DNA of 64,000 nucleotides, taken from the NCBI GenBank assembly GCA_007449985.2, contig VIIQ02000138.1:124001-188000 (forward strand), given 5' to 3'. The notes under the pieces were generated by a model, which worked only from the letters and a program-made list of their open reading frames with translations, was not told the DNA's origin and made no database searches. Source of the stretch: Desmodesmus armatus (Eukaryota > Chlorophyta > Chlorophyceae > Sphaeropleales > Scenedesmaceae). Below are positions 22,601 to 30,800 of the stretch, in pieces (within the stretch, counting starts at the first letter, position 1; every line of letters begins with the position of its first letter). The position numbers were made by a program, and so were the translations under genes.

Positions 22601-22826
22601 TGCAATGCGACAGTTTATGGCACAAGATCCACGCTGGGTGGCGTCCTTTATCAATGCATGCGAGCGTCGTGCTCAGGATGATCCTCCCGATGACGTTGTG
22701 TTTGGCGATCCCATTGACAGTTCTGACGAATTTGTGGATTGCAGCGAAGGAGATGATGGTGACGATGTTTTCAATCTTCTTGATCGCATTTTGGCGAGTG
22801 ATGGGTTTGTTTCTGTTCCCCCATGA
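19683..22826 (+). CDS. LINE reverse transcriptase (non-LTR retrotransposon ORF2 fragment)
   Basis: One open frame of 1047 codons ending TGA. Residues about 75-240 are a basic, charged linker (RARQARREAAQLF, WDESRREDY, NPRRFWSQYRG). The reverse-transcriptase domain spans roughly 310-660: AGPDGIRGELI, FKKGDPSLLDNYRGIA, GFRDGKCTNNH, first catalytic Asp in FIDFRKAYD (Asp463), GVKQGDPLSPLLF, and YADD with Asp565 and Asp566. A C-terminal zinc-binding motif CQLCGEGVGDEFHVVFEC gives C925, C928, H937 and C942, typical of LINE ORF2 C-termini. The EEP-type endonuclease normally upstream is absent, so the true element probably starts near 19.9 kb and the first 70 residues are fused flank. The start codon is the first in frame and is arbitrary. 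The enzyme would copy element RNA at a nicked target. Catalytic residues are intact, but without an endonuclease the copy is not autonomous. Confidence 0.9.
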   Translation: MHIVRAAWLSPWHVPGTSAKELAGPPPSVQGVLQQIYVTTPVHNCDIGNGINTGNGSSSSCGVLLLVLVCTVSVPKLCRARQARREAAQLFVKWDESRREDYRVLLASSGYAQKRGEVMLALQQGMLSVGEASDLWGCVLLDAAREIFGDGSPGGTLRNGRPKKWWFRQCKHEHAALQAALRSGDSHAATAARNRFNAKKRTVQRLAAQKAEREWVRDIKHNPRRFWSQYRGSRAAEGVHSVDALAQHWQSLYQVEGVSLQDKFASAADCVDRVCAASSASPSAVGAAEVLNRELSVEEVEHAVRKLKLGRMAGPDGIRGELIRQVFSVQHVELPDGKWVRKHVYDLTEGSLLHDLWSIFHCAFQQGAVPTCWGACFLSAVFKKGDPSLLDNYRGIAVGSVFGKLFILVLHTRLDAWAEEQGYRAAGQAGFRDGKCTNNHVFVLKHLVDRCQRSDRLYACFIDFRKAYDLVRRDLLMQCLADLGAHGSMLSCVVSMYWSTPMVVKSGRERGPAVDSCIGVKQGDPLSPLLFGLFIDRVEAWLQEHAPQCGVRLGESLLRVLLYADDLTLLASSPEDLQTLLDALQVFCDANSLFVNVAKSAVVVFGKRKPQAGTHIPRDGWVLDGAQIPVVPEFRYLGIVFHQTAGVSACTSALSAAAMRAMWCMLSRCKSMQMPTLQLRVSLFESLVSPILSYCSEVWGPSVLKTCSNPAKCMDLALHRPLLVFLRRLGGNLRRSTRRELLLREFGVRPPARAWLRSCVQLWNRAADLPSTDPLSVAMRENASMQYRPKQLWCVGLESFLRRIGYALPPEGLHAGADWVRLPVCEVLSAFDEWWCKGFAEAPVDPRAAPSGAVSMSTYEQWFATEPVRESYSSGCVSEVPSYVANTAGIPAQHVRSLSAFRLGAHSFEVATGRWSRCPREQRICQLCGEGVGDEFHVVFECGGQEVPRQLHAELFEAFGGWSHISPAALPTDAMRQFMAQDPRWVASFINACERRAQDDPPDDVVFGDPIDSSDEFVDCSEGDDGDDVFNLLDRILASDGFVSVPP

Positions 22827-22895
22827 GCCTCTGGCTCCCTTGTGGGTTGCTCAGCTTTTGCTGAGCCAATTACTGTAACTGTAACTGTAACTGTT
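19900..22895 (+). mobile_element. 5'-truncated LINE with hairpin and hexamer tail
   Basis: Holds the reverse-transcriptase frame plus a very short 3' UTR. The stop codon is followed by GCCTCTGGCTCCC, a hairpin GCTCAG-CTTTTG-CTGAGC (22,849-22,866) and then about four copies of ACTGTA (22,872-22,894). LINEs of this kind end in short tandem repeats rather than poly-A. The 5' boundary is estimated, and I could not identify target duplications. Confidence 0.75.
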
Positions 22896-23113
22896 GCTTT
22901 TGCTGCCGCAGGGAATGTAGCTGTTGGTGAGGTTGTGCAATTCAGCATGCATACGATACATGGTGCGTGTATCTGTCACTGAGCTGATGCTGTGGACAAA
23001 ACATGGTGATGAAATCAAAATGTCTAGCTTCCGGCCAGGTCGTGTACTGCGTGGCCTGTCCCCCCGCCGCATGGCTGCATGTATGCACGTCCCATGCCCA
23101 TGCTGAGCCGGGC

Positions 23114-23194
23114 CTATATGATGTTGAGGACGGCACATGCTGCCGTGTGTCCTTGCTTCCAAGATCTCTTGTGGCATGCTGCATTGCAGAACAT
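23114..23194 (-). pseudogene. relic last exon of an F-like MYND gene (G)
   Basis: Read on the minus strand, this gives MFCNAACHKRSWKQGH, then TAACAVLNII and a TAG stop. It is the C-terminal half of a MYND finger and matches the last exon of F (FCSAACHKRAWKQGHKAAC) residue for residue over most of its length. The DNA match is also clear (for example GTCCTTGCTTCCAAG at 23,149 and 56,519 on the plus strand). No matching first half with CSGC lies upstream, and a palindrome cluster occupies the place where the acceptor should be. It is therefore best read as a fragment left by duplication. Confidence 0.65.
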
Positions 23195-23197
23195 GCC

Positions 23198-23249
23198 AGC
23201 CAAGTATACTTGGCTGCCGCAGTACGTATACGTACTTGCGGCAGCCAAG
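23198..23249. repeat. overlapping palindromes (cruciform-prone site)
   Basis: AGCCAAGTATACTTGGCT (23,198-23,215) is a perfect 18-bp palindrome. It overlaps a 41-bp inverted repeat (arms 23,209-23,228 and 23,229-23,249) that differs by one extra base. That repeat's centre, GTACGTATACGTAC, is itself a perfect palindrome. Confidence 0.9.
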
Positions 23250-23868
23250 CACTAGCGCAAACATACTCAGATCATGCGTCACTGCCGAGCATGAAGTTCC
23301 AGCTGTTGGCTGGGTTTGCCGTCATCCTTCTGCTGCATCTATGCTGAGCCCTGCTGCATCCTGACAGTTGCTTGGTGATGCTACTGCCGCAGTTGCTTCA
23401 CTACTGCTGCCAGGATTCATGGCCGCTGCCAGCGTGCCCCTGACTACTTGCGCAGGGTGTTCAATAAGACGCTTTGTATGCCGTCAATGCACTCTGAAGA
23501 GGTCCATTGTGTGGACCGGAGAGCTGCAAATACTGGCATGTAGCAGGGTCGATGGGTACTGAACCGTAACAAGGCGACCCACTAGCTGTTACGCTTCTGT
23601 TTGTAGTGAAAGTGTGCCGGGGAGATTAATGTAATTGTAAACAACAATTTTGAGCATTCCCTTCCCCAGCAAACGTGCCGTGTGACGTTACGTCGGGTTT
23701 GAATGTGTACCTTGTGATCAGAGCTGTGTTCGCCCGAAGCACCTTGACGAATGATATATGTTGTTTGGTAACACCCCTTCGTGGCAGTGAAAGTTCCACC
23801 AGCGTGTTCATTAGGGCGATTGCTGTTGCGAGGCAGAACTGCTCTGCAGTCATGTGTTGCCAGAAGGC
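23250..23868. other. non-coding stretch between relic G and the Q-rich candidate
   Basis: No gene recognised. A plus-strand frame at about 23,449-23,505 reads CAGCSIRRFVCRQC, which imitates the CxxC spacing of a MYND finger and resembles the segment near 1905, but it is isolated. Confidence 0.3.
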
Positions 23869-24301
23869 ATGAACTTTTTGAGAAAAAGGCTACCATCTGC
23901 GACGTTATCGTGTCTCAGCATACTTCTGCAGCTGCCGCCCAAGGCACAGGCTGGTGATTGTGGATCCAGATCAGATGATGAGGAGCTTGACCTCAGAGTG
24001 AGCATAGGGAGACTTAAGGTTCATATAGTGTGTATACATGCTCTTGAACCTCCTCACTTGAATGCCGCATGCCTAGAGAGAGAGCTGGGGCCTCTGTCCA
24101 CTGTGCCCCTGTTCATTACAGTGTGTATGCACAAACACACATGTGTTCACATGTATTTAGGGGTGGGTAGGCAGCATAACAGGTATGCTGAATGTTCTGT
24201 ACGTTTGTGCCCTGTGACCTGCAGCTGCAAAGCAGACATGGCAGGTGGCAACCTGCAAGGCAGGCGCTGTCTCTACCCCCACAACACCAGCAGCAGCTGC
24301 T

Positions 24302-24350
<49 letters not shown>

Positions 24351-24569
24351 CAGCAGCCGTCCATGTATAACAGCCATGGGAACAGCCCCCAAGTCAGAGC
24401 GCCCGCTGTTCAGCAGTTTGGAGGGCCAGACATGGGGACACACCAGCAGGCGCACATTTCTCACAGGCAACAGCTGCCCCAGCCAGGCAATTTCTGGCAG
24501 CTTGCCCATCGCAAGTTTGGAGGCTCAGGCGGGGAACAGCTGCAGCAGCAGCATCGTGCACCAGGAGAG

Positions 24570-24600
<31 letters not shown>

Positions 24601-24707
24601 CGTTCATATCTGGCGGCGATAGGAGCAGCGCCCAAGTTACATTCCCCGCTGTTCAGCAGTTTGGAAGCAAACCAATGGCTCATGAGGGAGCCCACACAGC
24701 CTACTAA
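23869..24707 (+). CDS. candidate two-exon glutamine-rich protein
   Basis: Exon 1, 23,869-23,997 (43 codons), starts MNFLRKRL and ends DDEELDLR before GTGAGC. Exon 2, 24,225-24,707, follows CTGCAG in the same phase and ends TAC-TAA. Exon 2 encodes a run of about 15 Gln, a linker, and a second Gln run. The two halves are a degenerate duplication: PQVRAPAVQQFGG in the first corresponds to AQVTFPAVQQFGS in the second. No domain is recognised. Glutamine-rich proteins are often transcription or RNA-binding factors, but nothing here shows that. The frame is interrupted downstream by the satellite, so the gene may be a remnant. Alternatives are a single-exon frame from 24,192 or a non-coding CAG-rich repeat. 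Confidence 0.3.
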
Positions 24708-24829
24708 CACGTCCCATTTTGTAAGGTTTGGGGGCAATCAAGATCATCACCGAGCCAGCTATCCATTCCATACACAACTATTCTGAAACCTGAATACACA
24801 CACCGTGTGTTTAGTAAACCGGTAACCTC

Positions 24830-27800
24830 ATCTCAGTGGGGGCGTCTTGTGGACGTGCTAGGGCGAGTTGGGGCTCAGAAGGTCTAGTGGTGTTTTCAAG
24901 TGGCTCAAGGCTTTCGGAGGTGCCCTGGCAACTTCGGTTGCATGAGCAAGCCTTCGGAGGGGACCAGTACTGCTTCGCTGGGTGTAGGAGGCAAGGGGGA
25001 GGCAGGGAGTGGCAGCCCCTTGGCAGATATGAGGCTGTAGGCATGTGCACACTTCAGTGGCGGTGTCTCATGGTGTTTTCGGTTGGCTCAAATGGGCTTT
25101 CGGAGGTGCCCTTACCCACTCACGGCTTGGGTACCAATCATGACGGTGATTCGTTCATGCCAACCGTTGAAATGGTGGGGAAAGCGCTAAAAATTGGTAC
25201 GGGGGAGTTTAGCAGGCTATGATCCCGGTAGGAAGGCGCGTATGGGGTTCTGGTGGGCAGATGTGATGACCCTTGTGGTGTACACGCTGCTGAATCGTCC
25301 TAGTGGCGCCTTGGCTGCCCCTGATATGGAGGTAATTCCCGGCGGACCGCCAGTGGATCCTTGAGCCAAAAACATACACCGAGTGTGACGCTAAAGCCCG
25401 GTCGTAGCATCCTATTCCTACTTAGCTGCCCTTGCAACTTCGGTTGCATGAGCAAGCCTTTGGAGGGGACCAATAGTGCTTTGCTAGGTGTAGGAGGCAA
25501 GGGGGAGGCAGGGAGTGGCAGCCCCCTAGCAGATAAGAGGCTGTAGGCATGTGCACACTTCAGTGGCAGTGTCTTGTGGTGTTTTCGGTGGGCTCAAATG
25601 GGCTTTCGGAGGTGCCCTTGCAACTTCGGTTGCATGAGCAAGCCTTCGGAGGGGACCATTAGTGCTTCGCTAGGTGTAGGAGGCAAGGGGGAGGCAGGGA
25701 GTGGTAGCCCCCTAGCAGATATGAGGCTGTAGGCATGTTCACACTTCAGTGGCGGTGTCTCGTGGTGCTTTCGGTTGGCTCAAATGGGCTTTTGGAGCTG
25801 CCCTTGCAACTTCGGTTGCATGAGCAAGCCTTCGGAGGGGACCAATAGTGCTTCGCTAGGTGTAGGAGGCAAGGGGGAGGCAGGGAGTGGTAGCCCCCTA
25901 GCAGATATGAGGCTGTAGGCATGTGCACACTTCAGTGGCGGTGTCTCGTGGTGCTTTCGGTTGGCTCAAATGGGCTTTCGGAGCTGCCCTTGCAACTTCG
26001 GTTGCATGAGCAAGCCTTCGGAGGGGACCAATAGTGGTTCGCTAGGTGTAGGAGGCAAGGGGGAGGCAGGGAGTGGTAGCCCCCTAGCAGATATGAGGCT
26101 GTAGGCATGTGCATACTTCAGTGGCGGTGTCTCGTGGTGTTTTCGGTTGGCTCAAATGGGCTTTTGGAGGTGCCCTGGCAACTTCGGTTGCATGAGCAAG
26201 CCTTCGGAGGGGACCAATAGTGGTTCGCCAGGTGTGGGAGGCAAGGGGGAGGCAGGGAGTGGCAGCCCCCTAGCAGATAAGAGGCTGTAGGCATGTGCAC
26301 ACTTCAGTGGCAGTGTCTTGTGGTGTTTTCGGTGGGCTCAAATGGGCTTTCGGAGGTGCCCTGGCAACTTCGGTTGCATGAGCAAGCCTTTGGAGGGGAC
26401 CAATAGTGCTTTGCTAGGTGTAGGAGGCAAGGGGGAGGCAGGGAGTGGCAGCCCCCTAGCAGATAAGAGGCTGTAGGCATGTTCACACTTCAGTGGCAGT
26501 GTCTTGTGGTGTTTTCGGTGGGCTCAAATGGGCTTTCGGAGGTGCCCTTGCAACTTCAGTTGCATGAGCAAGCCTTCGGAGGGGACCATTAGTGCTTCGC
26601 TAGGTGTAGGAGGCAAGGGGGAGGCAGGGAGTGGCAGCCCCCTAGCAGATATGAGGCTGTAGGCATGTGCATACTTCAGTGGCGGTGTCTCGTGGTGTTT
26701 TCGGTTGGCTCAAATGGGCTTTCGGAGGTGCCCTGGCAACTTCGGTTGCATGAGCAAGCCTTCGGAGGGGACCAATAGTGCTTCGCTAGGTGTAGGAGGC
26801 AAGGGGGAGGCAGGGAGTGGTAGCCCCCTAGCAGATATGAGGCTGTAGGCATGTTCACACTTCAGTGGCAGTGTCTCGTGGTGTTTTCGGTGGGCTCAAA
26901 TGGGCTTTCGGAGGTGCCCTGGCAACTTCGGTTGCATGAGCAAGCCTTCGGAGGGGACCAATAGTGGTTCGCCAGGTGTAGGAGGCAAGGGGGAGGCAGG
27001 GAGTGGCAGCCCCCTAGCAGATAAGAGGCTGTAGGCATGTGCACACTTCAGTGGTAGTGTCTCGTGGTGCTTTCGGTTGGCTCAAATGGGCTTTTGGAGC
27101 TGCCCTTGCAACTTCGGTTGCATGAGCAAGCCTTCGGAGGGGACCATTAGTGCTTCGCTAGGTGTAGGAGGCAAGGGGGAGGCAGGGAGTGGTAGCCCCC
27201 TAGCAGATATGAGGCTGTAGGCATGTTCACACTTCAGTGGCGGTGTCTCGTGGTGCTTTCGGTTGGCTCAAATTGGCTTTTGGAGCTGCCCTTGCAACTT
27301 CGGTTGCATGAGCAAGCCTTCGGAGGGGACCAATAGTGCTTCGCTAGGTGTAGGAGGCAAGGGGGAGGCAGGGAGTGGTAGCCCCCTAGCAGATATGAGG
27401 CTGTAGGCATGTGCACACTTCAGTGGCGGTGTCTCGTGGTGCTTTCGGTTGGCTCAAATGGGCTTTTGGAGCTGCCCTGGCAACTTCGGTTGCATGAGCA
27501 AGCCTTCGGAGGGGACCAATAGTGCTTCGCTAGGTGTAGGAGGCAAGGGGGAGGCAGGGAGTGGCAGCCCCCTAGCAGATATGAGGCTGTAGGCATGTGC
27601 ATACTTCAGTGGCGGTGTCTCGTGGTGTTTTCGGTGGGCTCAAATGGGCTTTCGGAGGTGCCCTGGCAACTTCGGTTGCATGAGCAAGCCTTCGGAGGGG
27701 ACCAATAGTGGTTCGCCAGGTGTGGGAGGCAAGGGGGAGGCAGGGAGTGGTAGCCCCCTAGCAGATAAGAGGCTGTAGGCATGTGCACACTTCAGTGGCA

Positions 27801-30800
27801 GTGTCTTGTGGTGTTTTCGGTGGGCTCAAATGGGCTTTCGGAGGTGCCCTTGCAACTTCGGTTGCATGAGCAAGCCTTCGGAGGGGACCAATAGTGCTTT
27901 GCTAGGTGTAGGAGGCAAGGGGGAGGCAGGGAGTGGCAGCCCCCTAGCAGATAAGAGGCTGTATGCATGTGCACACTTCAGTGGCAGTGTCTTGTGGTGT
28001 TTTTGGTGGGCTCAAATGGGCTTTCGGAGGTGCCCTTGCAACTTCGGTTGCATGAGCAAGGCTTCGGAGGGGACCATTAGTGCTTCGCTAGGTGTAGGAG
28101 GCAAGGGGGAGGCAGGGAGTGGCAGCCCCCTAGCAGATATGAGGCTGTAGGCATGTGCACACTTCAGTGGCAGTGTCTTGTGGTGTTTTCGGTTGGCTCA
28201 AATGGGCTTTTGGAGCTGCCCTTGCAACTTCGGTTGCATGAGCAAGCCTTCGGAGGGGACCAATAGTGCTTCGCTAGGTGTTGGAGGCAAGGGGGAGGCA
28301 GGAGTGGTAGCCCCCTAGCAGATATGAGGCTGTAGGCATGTGCACACTTCAGTGGCGGTGTCTCGTGGTGTTTTCGGTGGGCTCAAATGGGCTTTCGGAG
28401 GTGCCCTGGCAACTTCGGTTGCATGAGCAAGCCTTCGGAGGGGACCAATAGTGGTTCGCCAGGTGTGGGAGGCAAGGGGGAGGCAGGGAGTGGCAGCCCC
28501 CTAGCAGATAAGAGGCTGTAGGCATGTGCACACTTCAGTGGCAGTGTCTTGTGGTGTTTTCGGTGGGCTCAAATGGGCTTTCGGAGGTGCCCTTGCAACT
28601 TCGGTTGCATGAGCAAGCCTTCGGAGGGGACCAATAGTGCTTCGCTAGGTGTAGGAGGCAAGGGGGAGGCAGGGAGTGGTAGCCCCCTAGCAGATATGAG
28701 GCTGTAGGCATGTGCACACTTCAGTGGCAGTGTCTCGTGGTGTTTTCGGTGGGCTCAAATGGGCTTTCGGAGGTGCCCTGGCAACTTCGGTTGCATGAGC
28801 AAGCCTTCGGAGGGGACCAATAGTGGTTCGCCAGGTGTAGGAGGCAAGGGGGAGGCAGGGAGTGGCAGCCCCCTAGCAGATAAGAGGCTGTAGGCATGTG
28901 CACACTTCAGTGGTAGTGTCTCGTGGTGCTTTCGGTTGGCTCAAATGGGCTTTTGGAGCTGCCCTTGCAACTTCGGTTGCATGAGCAAGCCTTCGGAGGG
29001 GACCATAGTGCTTCGCTAGGTGTAGGAGGCAAGGGGGAGGCAGGGAGTGGTAGCCCCCTAGCAGATATGAGGCTGTAGGCATGTTCACACTTCAGTGGCG
29101 GTGTCTCGTGGTGCTTTCGGTTGGCTCAAATGGGCTTTTGGAGCTGCCCTTGCAACTTCGGTTGCATGAGCAAGCCTTCGGAGGGGACCAATAGTGCTTC
29201 GCTAGGTGTAGGAGGCAAGGGGGAGGCAGGGAGTGGTAGCCCCCTAGCAGATATGAGGTTGTAGGCATGTGCACACTTCAGTGGCGGTGTCTCGTGGTGC
29301 TTTCGGTTGGCTCAAATGGGCTTTTGGAGCTGCCCTTGCAACTTCGGTTGCATGAGCAAGCCTTCGGAGGGGACCAATAGTGCTTCGCTAGGTGTAGGAG
29401 GCAAGGGGGAGGCAGGGAGTGGTAGCCCCCTAGCAGATATGAGGCTGTAGGCATGTTCACACTTCAGTGGCGGTGTCTCGTGGTGCTTTCGGTTGGCTCA
29501 AATGGGCTTTTGGAGCTGCCCTTGCAACTTCGGTTGCATGAGCAAGCCTTCGGAGGGGACCAATAGTGCTTCGCTAGGTGTAGGAGGCAAGGGGGAGGCA
29601 GGGAGTGGTAGCCCCCTAGCAGATATGAGGCTGTAGGCATGTGCACACTTCAGTGGCGGTGTCTCGTGGTGCTTTCGGTTGGCTCAAATGGGCTTTTGGA
29701 GCTGCCCTTGCAACTTCGGTTGCATGAGCAAGCCTTCGGAGGGGACCAATAGTGCTTCGCTAGGTGTAGGAGGCAAGGGGGAGGCAGGGAGTGGTAGCCC
29801 CCTAGCAGATATGAGGCTGTAGGCATGTGCACACTTCAGTGGCGGTGTCTCGTGGTGCTTTCGGTTGGCTCAAATGGGCTTTTGGAGCTGCCCTTGCAAC
29901 TTCGGTTGCATGAGCAAGCCTTCGGAGGGGACCAATAGTGCTTCGCTAGGTGTAGGAGGCAAGGGGGAGGCAGGGAGTGGCAGCCCCCTAGCAGATAAGA
30001 GGCTGTAGGCATGTGCACACTTCAGTGGCAGTGTCTTGTGGTGTTTTCGGTGGGCTCAAATGGGCTTTCGGAGGTGCCCTTGCAACTTCGGTTGCATGAG
30101 CAAGCCTTCGGAGGGGACCAATAGTGCTTCGCTAGGTGTAGGAGGCAAGGGGGAGGCAGGGAGTGGTAGCCCCCTAGCAGATATGAGGCTGTAGGCATGT
30201 TCACACTTCAGTGGCAGTGTCTCGTGGTGTTTTCGGTGGGCTCAAATGGGCTTTCGGAGCTGCCCTTGCAACTTCGGTTGCATGAGCAAGCCTTCGGAGG
30301 GGACCAATAGTGGTTCGCTAGGTGTAGGAGGCAAGGGGGAGGCAGGGAGTGGCAGCCCCCTAGCAGATAAGAGGCTGTAGGCATGTGCACACTTCAGTGG
30401 CGGTGTCTCGTGGTGTTTTCGGTGGCTCAAATGGGCTTTTGGAGCTGCCCTTGCAACTTCGGTTGCATGAGCAAGCCTTCGGAGGGGACCAATAGTGCTT
30501 CGCTAGGTGTAGGAGGCAAGGGGGAGGCAGGGAGTGGTAGCCCCCTAGCAGATATGAGGCTGTAGGCATGTGCACACTTCAGTGGCGGTGTCTCGTGGTG
30601 CTTTCGGTTGGCTCAAATGGGCTTTTGGAGCTGCCCTTGCAACTTCGGTTGCATGAGCAAGCCTTCGGAGGGGACCAATAGTGCTTCGCTAGGTGTAGGA
30701 GGCAAGGGGGAGGCAGGGAGTGGTAGCCCCCTAGCAGATATGAGGCTGTAGGCATGTGCACACTTCAGTGGCGGTGTCTCGTGGTGCTTTCGGTTGGCTC

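Noticed and set aside
23854..24786. 310-codon plus-strand frame spanning the CAG tract as one exon
   Set aside because: It reads the tract as poly-Ser and crosses a good donor (GTGAGC at 23,998) and acceptor (24,224). The Gln frame with the internal duplication is the better reading, and itself only weakly supported.
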